A stretch of DNA of 64,000 bases, taken from Kitasatospora xanthocidica (GTDB lineage: Bacteria > Actinomycetota > Actinomycetes > Streptomycetales > Streptomycetaceae). Made by a program: the position numbers and the translations under genes. The stretch spans positions 62,001 to 126,000 of the forward strand of contig NZ_BNBY01000013.1 in assembly GCF_014656195.1 (NCBI RefSeq), read 5' to 3'. The notes beneath the pieces were generated by a model. That model saw only the letters and a list, made by a program, of their open reading frames with translations, was not told where the DNA came from and did not search any database. Positions 37,401-43,999 of this stretch are shown piece after piece (the stretch's first letter is position 1; each line of letters opens with the position of its first letter).

Positions 37401-38614
37401 GGGGCGCCGTCGGCGTCGTGCGTCTCGCGGATGTTGAAGGACAGGTCGAACTTGGCGCCGCCCGGGCCCGCTTCGGCGATCTCGGTCTCGATGCCGGGCA
37501 GCGAGAGGGTCGCCTCGGGGGTGTTCTGGAAGGCCAGCATCACCTGGAACAGCGGGTGCCAGGCCAGCGAGCGGTGCGGGTTGAGCGCGGTGATCAGCCG
37601 CTCGAACGGGAACTCCTGGTGGGCGAAGCCCTGGAGGTCGGTGCGGCGCACCCGCTTGAGCAGTTCGCGGAAGGTCGGGTCGCCGGAGGTGTCCAGGCGC
37701 AGGACCAGCGGGTTGACGAAGTAGCCGACGACCTCGTCGTAGCGCTCGTCGGTGCGGCCCGCGATCGGGCTGGCGATCGGGATGTCCGTACCGGCCCCGG
37801 AACGGGTCAGCACCGCGGCCAGCGCGGCCTGCAGCACCATGAACATACTGACCCGGCAGGAGCGGGCGAGCGCCAGCAGCTCGCGGTGCAGCCCGGCCGG
37901 GAGGTCCCAGGGGAAGAACTCGCCCCGGTGCGACATCGCGGCCGGCCTGGGGTGGTCGGTGGGCAGTTCCAGGAAGTCCGGCAGACCGGCCAGGGCCTGG
38001 CGCCAGTAGGCGAGTTGGCGGCCGCCGCTGCTCTGCGGGTCGTCGAGGTCGCCGAGGTTCTGGTGCTGGCGCACCGCGTACTCGGCGTACGTGGCGGGCA
38101 GCGGGGACCAGACCGGCGCCCGGCCCTGCTTCCGGGACAGGTAGGCGGTGCTGAGGTCGCGGGCCAGCGGGGCCAGCGACCAGCCGTCCCCGGCGATGTG
38201 GTGCAGCACCATCAGCACCACGTGCTTCCGCGGCGCGAGCGCGAACAGCCGTACCCGCAGCGGGACTTCGGCCCGCAGGTCGAAGACCCGGGCGGACTCG
38301 GCCCCGATCAGGGCGGGCAGCTCCGCCTCGGTGGCGGGCACCACGGTGAGCACCGGGGGCACCTCGGCCACGGGCAGCACGTGCTGGCGCGGCACGCCGT
38401 CCCGCTCGGGGAAGAGGGTGCGCAGCGCCGCGTGCCGCTCCAGCACGTCGGCGAGGGCGGCGCCGAGCGCCTCGTGGTCCACCTCGCCGGTCAGCCGCAG
38501 CGCCACCGGCACGTTGTAGGAGGCGTCGCCGCCCTGGAGGCGGTCGTTGAACCAGAGCGCCAACTGCGCGTACGACAGCGGTGTTTCCGCGGGCAGGCTG
38601 TTTTCGCCCAGCAC
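31406..38614 (-). CDS. Terminal NRPS: C-A-PCP-C-A-PCP-TE
   Basis: Two elongation modules and a chain-releasing thioesterase in 2402 residues. C1 has HHIAGDGWS near residue 144. A1 residues D-T-E-D-M-G-Y-V-D carry two extra acidic positions and suggest a basic amino acid. PCP1 has GGHSLLATRL near 1023. C2 has HHIACDGWS near 1210. A2 reads D-I-W-Q-V-S-L-V-E, nearest to serine-type codes but not exact. PCP2 has GGHSLLLIRL near 2078. The TE has GWSFGG near 2223 and a C-terminal His. The GTG start follows GGAGG by eight bases; a nearby ATG is out of frame. It is the only TE in the visible assembly line, so the chain from the main operon probably ends here. Both C domains look like standard LCL types. 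Confidence 0.94.
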   Translation of the reverse strand: MLGENSLPAETPLSYAQLALWFNDRLQGGDASYNVPVALRLTGEVDHEALGAALADVLERHAALRTLFPERDGVPRQHVLPVAEVPPVLTVVPATEAELPALIGAESARVFDLRAEVPLRVRLFALAPRKHVVLMVLHHIAGDGWSLAPLARDLSTAYLSRKQGRAPVWSPLPATYAEYAVRQHQNLGDLDDPQSSGGRQLAYWRQALAGLPDFLELPTDHPRPAAMSHRGEFFPWDLPAGLHRELLALARSCRVSMFMVLQAALAAVLTRSGAGTDIPIASPIAGRTDERYDEVVGYFVNPLVLRLDTSGDPTFRELLKRVRRTDLQGFAHQEFPFERLITALNPHRSLAWHPLFQVMLAFQNTPEATLSLPGIETEIAEAGPGGAKFDLSFNIRETHDADGAPAGLGCFVEYSTDLFTRAGAEALTARLGRLLAAAAADPDRPIGGYDLLSDEERRELLARAAGPALPAPTATYHAAFEERAALEGEVTALVAEDGRLTYAEVNERANRLARELVRRGAGPDRFVVLALPRTTDLFVALLAVLKSGAAYIPVNPAMPRDRLAGILADAAPVCVLAAAADAGRLPADAPVLAVDDPAVRAAVAAHPGGNLTDADRTGPTGPLDPAYVIHTSGSTGVPKGVVIPHGGLSSLMQHHRTRMVRPSGGPEGRRLQLGLVASITFDTAWEPLFWLLEGHPLHLLSDEVRLDPKALVGYVRRERLDFLDLTPTYVPALTAAGLFAEGEHRPTVLMLGGEAVGPALWSELSALPDVAVFNYYGPTECTVDALACDLTDSATPVIGRPLDNTRAYVLDGLLRPAPLGVPGELYLSGPHLARGYLRRPGLTAERFVADPYGPPGARMYRTGDLARMRRDGQVEYLGRADGQIKIRGFRIEPGEIEAVLLRHPAVLQAAVLARGSAEDRHLAAYLVTADGTAPDLAEVRELLAGQLPDYMIPAAYAVLDRLPLNSSGKLDGSALPEPDLRAATGPSRAPRDAREAALCELLAEVLGVDGVGPDDDFFALGGHSLLATRLVSRVRTALGAELPIRAVFESPTAAGLARLVDTDRCRPVLTATARPERIPLSHAQRRLWFLQQLDPGSDAYHIPLALRLTGALDADALAAALHDCAVRHEALRTVFPADAAGPRQRILAPDDLPPLLSTAAATEDGLAEALRTAAAEPFDLAAEPPLRARLLALAPDRHVLLLTVHHIACDGWSMGPLARDLGTAYRARTDGRAPGWTALPVQYADYSQWQLALLGDDRDPAAPAARQWEYWSKALDGLPEEIALPVDRRRTAETGRPAGRVPLRLTGEDHRALAALAREHGASLFMAVQAGLAALLTRLGAGTDIPVGTPIAGRTDEALDDLVGFFVNTLVLRTDTDGDPGFRELLLRVRDADLAAYAHQDLPFERIVELVNPARSPGRHPLFQVALVMDQSGPAVEIPGLETELLTAGLAPAKFDLTVTLGAPDGPDGELSGEIEYRTDLFDRTTVEAIARHLARLLGAAAADPGLPIGRLPLAAPGERAGLLEGSLGEHRALAPTTLAALVRERLAAPSDTPALVFEGQALGPAELDRRIEAMARRLAAAGVRPGSRVAVAVPRSVELVVALCAVHRAGGAYLPLDPDYPADRLAHMLADARPAAVIAAPEQLAALNPAEGVPCLSPEDLPAPEGVAPTAPGPADPAYVIYTSGSTGRPKGVLVPHRAVVNRLHWGQEEYRLAAGDTVLQKTSASFDISVWEVFWPLMTGATLLVAKPDGHRDPAYLAELIRDQGVTVAQFVPSMLDAFLQDPAAAGCTGLRLVVASGEALPAATVRRFRQVLPGVRLDNLYGPTEAAVEITAWECGPADERPRPVPIGRPVWNSGAHVLDAALNPVPAGVPGELYLSGDQLAYGYLGRPALTAERFVADPHGAPGTRMYRTGDLARRRPDGAVEYLGRVDGQVKVRGHRIELGEIETRLGRHPAVAACAVTVREDRAGAVRIVAYVVPATAERPPTAAALRAHLRGHLPEFMVPTAYVPLGALPVSVNGKLDRRALPEPQTHVESHAREPRTPAERTLVTIFAELLGVPAVGPEDDFFLLGGHSLLLIRLVERIRAEFGADLPVRALFEAPTPAGLAQRLTRRPDPAGETDTDSETDPAATAFEPLLALRGTGDRAPLFCVHPVTGDGLGFLGLLRGLDPEQPVYAFQGIGPAGGGQRPATLDGLAREYLARIRAVRPHGPYRLLGWSFGGLVAHQMGVLLRAAGEEVDLVALLDSHPAPADAGEVTDTGVLAELLTAIGVPGAEAAAVREGRWHPEPSELLDRLAVALREAAPRDEEQLAVFLDSCRYHADLMARWTPGVLDAPLVLFTAAADHRPEESVATWSAHAAGPVADHPVAARHLDLADAGPIDEIARVLATALRRADEGRR

Positions 38615-38760
38615 GGGGCATCCCTCCAGGTGGACCCGCCCCGCCGGCCGGGTGGGGCGGGGCGGGCCGGCGGTGGTTTCCGGTGGCTCGTGGCCGTTGG
38701 GGCCCGCCGACGCGCTCGATGGGGCGCGGGCGGGGTACTACCGTGGGGCGCGGGCGGGTG

Positions 38761-39237
38761 TCACGCGGTCCAGCGGTAGGTCATGTCGGGCTCGTTCTCC
38801 TCGTTGCGGCTGCCGTCGTTCGTCTCCACCACGACGAAGCCGTGCCGCTCGTAGAAGGCGCGGGCCTCGGTGTTCTTCTGGAAGACGTGCAGTGAGAGCT
38901 CCCGCGGACTGGCCGACCTGACCGCCTCCAGCAGCAGCGTGCCGATGCCGCGGCGGCGCACGTCGGGCCGCAGGTAGAGGTGGTCGAGCAGGGTGCCGTC
39001 GAGCGAGGCGAAGCCCAGCAGGGCCCCGGTGCCGGCGTCCTCGGCCAGCCAGACCCGGGTGTCCGGCAGCACCACGTGGGTGATCCAGCCCAGGGTGGCC
39101 TCGTCACTGTGCAGCCGGGGCAGGTACGGCATGGTCGCGGTGCGCGAGGCCAGGAAGACCTCGGTGACGGCTCCGGCGTCCCCGGCTTCCGCGGCCCGCA
39201 GGTGGACGTTCCCGCTGAACGGTGCGTCGGATGGCAT
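38761..39237 (-). CDS. GNAT family N-acetyltransferase
   Basis: 158-residue acetyltransferase of the Gcn5-related fold. The acetyl-CoA loop is RPDVRRRGIGTLLLEAV (R/QxxGxG/A type), followed by LHVFQKNTEARAFYERHGF, the usual beta5/alpha4 region. The chosen ATG follows GAGGAG by about seven bases; a longer open frame upstream lacks a Shine-Dalgarno sequence. It lies upstream of and co-directional with the terminal NRPS, about 146 bases away, so it could be co-transcribed and act in self-protection or tailoring by N-acetylation, perhaps of the predicted basic residue. The substrate cannot be read from the sequence, and it may equally be a neighbour gene unrelated to the pathway. Confidence 0.85.
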   Translation of the reverse strand: MPSDAPFSGNVHLRAAEAGDAGAVTEVFLASRTATMPYLPRLHSDEATLGWITHVVLPDTRVWLAEDAGTGALLGFASLDGTLLDHLYLRPDVRRRGIGTLLLEAVRSASPRELSLHVFQKNTEARAFYERHGFVVVETNDGSRNEENEPDMTYRWTA

Positions 39238-39687
39238 CCACAACTCCTCGATCGGGGCCTCACGGGCCGTGCTGCCGAACGTTGTCACCGAGATCGGTTC
39301 GCGTGATCGGCACCCCTCGCGCACCGGCCCGGAAGTCGGTCGGATAAGGGGTGACCGAGCCGAATGTCCCCCCGGACGGGCCGACCTGACGCGGACCCAG
39401 TGGCTGATCTTCCGTCAACCTAACACCCTGGTCATGGCCATGGGAACCCCCTTGGGCGGGTTCCTGACAAGGCGATTCTGCGGTTAGATGAGCGCGTGCC
39501 GTGCGTGCGGTCGGACGTGAACCGACACCCCGGCGTTCGCCGTCAATAAGCTCGAACGGATGTCCTTCCGATCGGACACGATCCGTCCCGGGCCGGGCGC
39601 CGGACCGGTTCTCCGGTCCCGCGAATACCCGTCCGGGACGGCGAGCAGTGCGACTTCCCAGACCCTTCCCGAAAGGAGCGGCCCCGC
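39238..39687. other. Divergent intergenic region between acetyltransferase and ABC exporter
   Basis: 450 bases with no convincing gene; the open frames crossing it are overlaps from neighbouring frames without Shine-Dalgarno sequences. It should carry promoters for the leftward acetyltransferase/NRPS unit and the rightward exporter. A loose rightward pair, TTCCTG and TAGATG 18 bases apart near 39461-39490, is the best I can find and is weak. Confidence 0.4.
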
Positions 39688-40599
39688 GTGGACACCCCTG
39701 CCGTCCGAATCAGCGGTGCGGTCAAGTCGTTCGGCGCCACCACGGCGGTGGGCGGCCTGGACCTGGAGGTGCCGGCCGGCATGTTCCTGGGCCTGCTCGG
39801 GCCCAACGGCGCCGGCAAGTCCACCACCATGCGGATGCTCACCGGCCAGACCAGGGCCGACGCGGGCACCGTGGAGGTCTTCGGGCACCGGATGCCGGAC
39901 GACTCCCGCCGGGCCCGCTCCCTGGTCGGCGTCGTCCCGCAGCACGACAACGTCGACCCCGAGTTGACGGTGCGGCAGAACCTGGACGTCTTCGTCCGCT
40001 TCACCGCCCTGCCGCGCTCCGGCTACCGGGACGCCGTCGACCGCGCGCTGGCCGCGGTCCGGCTCACCGACCGCGCCGACACCCGGGCCGACGCGCTCTC
40101 CGGCGGCATGCGCCGCCGGGTCCTGCTCGCCCGGGGCATCGTCAACAACCCGCGGCTGCTGCTCATGGACGAGCCCACCGTCGGCCTGGACCCGCAGATC
40201 CGCCAGGACCTCTGGGACGTCATCGACGGGATGCGCGAGGCCGGCACCACGGTGGTGATGTCGACCCACTACATCGAGGAGGCGGAGCGGCTCGCCGACG
40301 AGGTGGCCGTGGTCTTCGGCGGCCGGATGATCGCCCGCGGCACCCCGGCGGAGCTGCTGCGCGAGCACGCGGGCGCCCAGGCCGCCGAGTACCGGGGCGA
40401 CGCCGCCCGCCGCGAACTGGTCGAGGCCGAGGCCGCCCGGGCCGGACTGCCCAGCCGGCGCACCGGGCCGGCCGTCTCCGTGCTGCGCGCCGAGACCGTC
40501 ACCCCGGAGCTGCACGAGCGCCTCGGGCCGCCGGACGTGCTGCGCCCGACCTCCCTGGAGGACGTCTTCGTCGCGCTGACCGGAGAGCTGTTCGGCTGA
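39688..40599 (+). CDS. ABC transporter ATP-binding protein (DrrA-like)
   Basis: Nucleotide-binding subunit of 303 residues for an antibiotic-type exporter. Walker A is GPNGAGKST (near residue 40), the Q-loop is VVPQHDN, the signature is LSGGMRRRV, and Walker B is LLLMDEPTVGLD. The C-terminal part continues into the roughly 80-residue extension usual for DrrA-type proteins. The GTG start follows AAAGGAG by 11 bases. It is paired with the membrane subunit 63 bases downstream. Placed between the NRPS/PKS genes and the small-peptide operon, it could export either product, and DrrAB pairs often give self-resistance. Confidence 0.93.
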   Translation: MDTPAVRISGAVKSFGATTAVGGLDLEVPAGMFLGLLGPNGAGKSTTMRMLTGQTRADAGTVEVFGHRMPDDSRRARSLVGVVPQHDNVDPELTVRQNLDVFVRFTALPRSGYRDAVDRALAAVRLTDRADTRADALSGGMRRRVLLARGIVNNPRLLLMDEPTVGLDPQIRQDLWDVIDGMREAGTTVVMSTHYIEEAERLADEVAVVFGGRMIARGTPAELLREHAGAQAAEYRGDAARRELVEAEAARAGLPSRRTGPAVSVLRAETVTPELHERLGPPDVLRPTSLEDVFVALTGELFG

Positions 40600-40662
40600 G
40601 CGCCGCCGGCCGAGCCACGCCGGCCGAGCCACGCCGGCTCGCCCCCACCGAGAGGACACCCG

Positions 40663-41493
40663 ATGACCACGGCGACGCCCACGCCCCGCACCGAGGAGCG
40701 GGCCGGCCCCGCCCCCGCCCCCGGCCGCCCGCCGGCCCTGTGGCCGACCATGCGGGCGGTCTGGCTGCGCGAACTGCTGCTCTTCCGCCGCTACTGGCCC
40801 GCCATCACCTTCGGCTCGCTGATCGAGCCACTGGTCTACATGACCGGCTTCGGCCTCGGCTTCAGCCGGCTGATCGACCAGGTCCAGGGCCACCCGTACC
40901 CCCAGTTCGTCGGCGTCGGCATGGTGGTCACCTCGGTGCTCTTCGCCTCGGCCTTCGCCGGGATGTTCGAGAGCTTCAACCGCCGCAAGTACCAGAAGAT
41001 CTACGACGCCGTGCTCTGCCAGCCCGTGGACGTCTGGGAACTGGCCACCGCCGAGGCCTCCTGGATCGCCGTCAAGTCCTCCGTGTACGGCACCGCGCCG
41101 CTGCTGGTGACCCTCGCCATCGGCCTCCCGCCGGGGCCGGAGCTGCTGCTGGTGCCGCTGGTGGCGCTGGTCTCCGGCTTCGCCTTCGCGCTGCTCGGCA
41201 TGTGGGTGTCCTGCCTGGTGCCGGCGATCGACTGGCTGCGGCTGGTGGTCTCCGGGGTGCTGACGCCGCTGGTGATGGCCGCGGGCGTGTTCTTCCCGCT
41301 GGACGGGCTGCCCGGCTGGGTCCAGGGCGTCGCCGCCGTCAACCCGATCTACCACTGCATGCAGCTGGTCCGGCACGCCGCGTTCGGGGCGCTGGGCGCG
41401 GGCGACGCGCTGCACGGGGCCGTGCTGGCCGGGTTCGCCGTCCTCGCCTGGTTCCTGGCCGTCCGCGGGATGCGGCGCCGGCTCATCGACTGA
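40663..41493 (+). CDS. ABC-2 type transporter permease
   Basis: Membrane subunit of 276 residues with about six predicted hydrophobic segments: near residues 45-65, 80-110, 140-165, 170-195, 205-225 and 245-265. It has the ABC-2/DrrB features of a cytosolic N-terminus, the charged stretch ESFNRRKYQKIYDAVL between the second and third segments, and RRRL at the C-terminus. GAGAGGA precedes the ATG. It should form the exporter channel with the ATPase encoded just before it. The gap between the two genes holds a short duplicated GGCCGAGCCACGCC. Confidence 0.92.
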   Translation: MTTATPTPRTEERAGPAPAPGRPPALWPTMRAVWLRELLLFRRYWPAITFGSLIEPLVYMTGFGLGFSRLIDQVQGHPYPQFVGVGMVVTSVLFASAFAGMFESFNRRKYQKIYDAVLCQPVDVWELATAEASWIAVKSSVYGTAPLLVTLAIGLPPGPELLLVPLVALVSGFAFALLGMWVSCLVPAIDWLRLVVSGVLTPLVMAAGVFFPLDGLPGWVQGVAAVNPIYHCMQLVRHAAFGALGAGDALHGAVLAGFAVLAWFLAVRGMRRRLID

Positions 41494-41510
41494 CCCGCCC
41501 GGCCGCGACC

Positions 41511-41550
41511 CCTCGTTCCCTCGCTCCCTCGCTCCCTCGCTCCCTCGCGC
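41511..41550. repeat. Short tandem repeat, five 8-base units
   Basis: Five consecutive 8-base units of consensus CCTCGCTC; the first and last differ at one base. It lies in the gap between the ABC permease and the dimethylargininase-like gene, outside any gene. It is probably replication slippage; no function is evident. Confidence 0.8.
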
Positions 41551-41614
41551 CCGTCCCGAGCGCCGTCCCCGGGCACCGTCCCTGCCCCGGGTACCACCCC
41601 GACCAAGGAGAACC

Positions 41615-42472
41615 ATGCCGAACACGGACACCGCCGGGCCGGGCCCGGGCGACCGGGCGCCGGTCCGCACCGCGACCCCGCGCCGCCTCCTGATGTGCCG
41701 GCCCAGCCACTTCGACGTCCACTACTCCATCAACCCCTGGATGCACCCGGAGAAGCCGGTCGACGCCGGGCTGGCGCTCGCCCAGTGGACCCGGCTGCGC
41801 GACCTCTACCGCGAACTCGGCCACACCGTCGAGGAGATAGACCCGCTGCCCGGCCTGCCCGACATGGTGTTCGCCGCCAACGGGGCCACCGTGATCGACG
41901 GCAAGGTCCTCGGCGCGCGCTTCCGCCACGCCGAGCGCACGGCCGAGGGCCCGGCCTACCTCTCCTGGTTCCGCGCGCAGGGCTTCACCGAACTCCTGTG
42001 GCCCGAGCACATCAACGAGGGCGAGGGCGACTATCTGCTGGCCGGGCGCAGGCTGCTGGCCGGAACCGGCTTCCGCACCGACCCGCGGTCGCACGCCGAG
42101 GCCCAGGAGTTCTTCGGCGTCCCGGTGACCGGACTGACCCTGGTCGACCCGGAGTTCTACCACCTGGACACCGCCCTCGCCGTCCTCTCCGACGACGAGG
42201 TCATGTACTACCCGGAGGCCTTCACCCCGGGCAGCCGGGCGGTGCTGCGCGAGCTGTTCCCGGACGCCGTCCTGGCGACCGCCGAGGACGCCGCCGTCTT
42301 CGGCCTCAACGCGTTCTCCGACGGCCGGCACGTCCTGCTGCCCGAATCGGCCACCCACCTGACCGGCGAACTGCGCCGGCGCGGCTTCGAGCCGATCGGC
42401 GTGGACCTCACCGAACTGCTCAAGGCGGGCGGCAGCGTCAAGTGCTGCACCCTGGAGCTGCGCGGACGCTGA
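41615..42472 (+). CDS. Dimethylargininase / amidinotransferase-fold enzyme
   Basis: 285-residue member of the guanidine-modifying superfamily that includes dimethylarginine dimethylaminohydrolase, arginine deiminase and amidinotransferases. Family features are CRPSHFDVHYSINPWM near residue 28, PDMVFAANGA, the acidic substrate motif NEGEGD, catalytic His in EFYHLDTAL, and catalytic Cys near the C-terminus in GGSVKCCTLEL. The start follows AAGGAG. It would hydrolyse or transfer from a guanidino compound, giving citrulline or ornithine-type products. It stands between the ABC exporter and the small-peptide operon, all on the same strand. A link to the basic-residue A domain of the terminal NRPS is conceivable; housekeeping arginine metabolism is the alternative. 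Confidence 0.85.
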   Translation: MPNTDTAGPGPGDRAPVRTATPRRLLMCRPSHFDVHYSINPWMHPEKPVDAGLALAQWTRLRDLYRELGHTVEEIDPLPGLPDMVFAANGATVIDGKVLGARFRHAERTAEGPAYLSWFRAQGFTELLWPEHINEGEGDYLLAGRRLLAGTGFRTDPRSHAEAQEFFGVPVTGLTLVDPEFYHLDTALAVLSDDEVMYYPEAFTPGSRAVLRELFPDAVLATAEDAAVFGLNAFSDGRHVLLPESATHLTGELRRRGFEPIGVDLTELLKAGGSVKCCTLELRGR

Positions 42473-42558
42473 CGGTCCGGCGCCCAGACGGGAGATTCCG
42501 GCGCCGCGCCTATACCCCAAGTGGGCGAAAACAAACGGAAGTTGCGATCTCGATCGCG

Positions 42559-42588
42559 TTGACCTTGCATGAGCATGGCGCCTAGGGT
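42559..42588 (+). promoter_or_regulatory. Promoter of the small-peptide operon
   Basis: TTGACC and TAGGGT are separated by 18 bases and lie about 33 bases before the 49-residue peptide gene. This is a good match to actinomycete vegetative (HrdB-type) promoters, giving a short leader with AGGAG. It separates the peptide operon from the upstream dimethylargininase-like gene. Confidence 0.65.
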
Positions 42589-42621
42589 CGAGGTAAAGCT
42601 GTTGTCTGAGAGGAGTCAAGG

Positions 42622-42771
42622 ATGACGCAAAACACGATAGAGGCGCCCAGCTACGAGTCGCTGGTCGAGGACGCGCTGCGGGAGCTCTCCGCGGCCGAGT
42701 CGGCCGAGGTGCTCGTGCCGGTGGGCAGTGGTGACGAGGGCCCGCTGATGGCCTGGTTCGTCGCGACCTGA
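42622..42771 (+). CDS. Putative RiPP precursor peptide (49 aa)
   Basis: A short gene with an excellent Shine-Dalgarno sequence (AGGAG, six-base spacing) and its own promoter. The peptide starts MTQNTIEAPSYESL. It continues with an amphipathic acidic stretch (VEDALRELSAAESAEV) that would suit a helical leader, then LVPVGSG, and ends DEGPLMAWFVAT. The acidic N-terminal two thirds and the short hydrophobic, aromatic C-terminus are typical of leader plus core layouts. There is no Cys, and the only Ser and Thr in the C-terminal third are in VGSG and the final Thr, so lanthionine or thiazole formation is unlikely. Candidate modified residues are Pro, Leu, Met, Trp, Phe and Val of the core. Two oxygenase-type genes, a peptidase homologue and an exporter follow. 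I do not recognise the family. Confidence 0.75.
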   Translation: MTQNTIEAPSYESLVEDALRELSAAESAEVLVPVGSGDEGPLMAWFVAT

Positions 42772-42791
42772 CAGGTCCGGCAGAGCCCTCG

Positions 42792-42830
42792 GGAGTTCCG
42801 GCCGCGGCAGCTCGCCGCGGCCGGAGCTCC
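42792..42830 (+). terminator. Attenuator-like hairpin after the peptide gene
   Basis: A 17-base-pair stem (two G-T wobbles, otherwise perfect) with a five-base loop lies in the 92-base gap between the peptide gene and the aminopeptidase homologue. There is no T-run. Such a hairpin after a precursor gene usually lets only part of the transcription continue, or protects the upstream mRNA end, so peptide is made in excess over the modifying enzymes. Confidence 0.6.
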
Positions 42831-42863
42831 TCCCGACACCACCGACAGCCAGGGGAGCGAGTC

Positions 42864-43997
42864 TTGACCGATGTGCAGTCCAGCCGCGACGTACGGGACG
42901 GAGTCGACGCGCTCCTCGACCGCTATGCCGGCCTCTCCGAGCGCGACCACTGCGTCGTCGTCTTCTCCCCGGACAGCCGGGAGGCGGCCGCCTGGCTGGT
43001 CGCCGGACTGAAGCAGCGCGGGCTGGGCACCCAGGTCATCGGCATGCGCCCGCTGGTGGACTACGGCTTCGCCGCCCGTCTGAAGGCCGCCGTACCGGAC
43101 CCGGAGTCCTTCACCGGCCGGCTCGTGATCTTCACGCTCGAACGCGACACCATGTCCCACTTCGCGCAACTCCTGCACGTCATGCAGCAGTTCGGCAGCG
43201 ACCGGTGCATGGTGGTGCGGATCATCAGCGCCTCGCGGGAGTTCTTCGAACAGGCCCTCAACCTCGGGCCGGAGGAGCTCAGCGCCCGCAACGCCACGCT
43301 GCTCACCCGGCTGACGAAGGCCCGCAGCGTCCGGGTCCGCAGCAAGGGCGGCACCGACCTGCGGATCAGGCTCGACGCCGAGCGCTACGACTGGATCAGC
43401 AACCGCGGGGTGTGGCGCCCCGGCGGCTTCACCATCCTCCCGGCGGGGGAGATCGCCACCTTCCCGGCCGGCATCGAGGGGCGGCTGGTCGCGGACGGCG
43501 CGCTCAACTGCAACGTCATCACCAGGATCGACACCCGGCTGGGCGAGCGGCCGCTGACCGTCGACATCGCGGACGGGCGCGCCACCGGCTTCTCCGGCGG
43601 CTCCGACGAGGTCCGCGAACTGGTGGAACTCTGCTTCAGGCAGCCGCACGGCACCCGGGTCGGCGAGCTGGGCTTCGGCACCAACTCCGGCATCGACCTG
43701 TTCATCCCGGCCAACTCGCACATCAACGAGCGACGGGTCGGCGTGCACATCGGGTTCGGCCAGCACAACCAGGACCGCGCGGTGGTCGGCTACGAGGAGA
43801 AGGTCCACCTCGACCTGATCACCGACGGCGCCGAGCTCTTCATCGACGACGACACCGAACCCGTCGACCTGGCGGACCTCCGGCCGACCGGTGACGAACA
43901 CCCCGCGCTGGTGCGGGACGAGGACATCACCGGTGACTGCTGCGGGTTCGGCTACGGGGAGCTGACGGACCCGGTGGCGGCGAGCGCGATCGGCTGA
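42864..43997 (+). CDS. M29-type (AmpS/AmpT-like) aminopeptidase homologue
   Basis: 377-residue protein resembling thermophilic-type leucyl aminopeptidases. The C-terminal half carries the metal-site pattern of that family: GELGFGTNSG with the first Glu, ERRVGVHIGFGQ with Glu and His, and KVHLDLI with the His-x-Asp pair. The N-terminal part is the more variable alpha/beta domain. The start is TTG, seven bases after GGGGAG; no better codon lies nearby. It follows the peptide gene and precedes the exporter by two bases, so it most likely trims the leader or matures the modified peptide. It could instead act as a binding or modifying protein, since the last 40 residues (with DCCGFGYGE) are acidic and unfamiliar. 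No signal peptide, so cytosolic. Confidence 0.8.
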   Translation: MTDVQSSRDVRDGVDALLDRYAGLSERDHCVVVFSPDSREAAAWLVAGLKQRGLGTQVIGMRPLVDYGFAARLKAAVPDPESFTGRLVIFTLERDTMSHFAQLLHVMQQFGSDRCMVVRIISASREFFEQALNLGPEELSARNATLLTRLTKARSVRVRSKGGTDLRIRLDAERYDWISNRGVWRPGGFTILPAGEIATFPAGIEGRLVADGALNCNVITRIDTRLGERPLTVDIADGRATGFSGGSDEVRELVELCFRQPHGTRVGELGFGTNSGIDLFIPANSHINERRVGVHIGFGQHNQDRAVVGYEEKVHLDLITDGAELFIDDDTEPVDLADLRPTGDEHPALVRDEDITGDCCGFGYGELTDPVAASAIG

Positions 43998-43999
43998 GC

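Noticed and set aside
41511..41550. CRISPR or attachment-site interpretation of the 8-base tandem repeats
   Set aside because: The units are too short, contiguous and without spacers. No cas genes, integrase or tRNA lies nearby.
41615..42472. The dimethylargininase-like protein as a peptide arginine deiminase for the small peptide
   Set aside because: The peptide has only one Arg, in the leader-like part, and the small-peptide promoter lies after this gene, so a direct role is unlikely.
42622..42771. Reading the small peptide as a lanthipeptide, thiopeptide or lasso precursor
   Set aside because: It has no Cys, very few Ser/Thr in the C-terminal part, and no LanM/LanBC, YcaO or lasso-type protease/cyclase genes around it.
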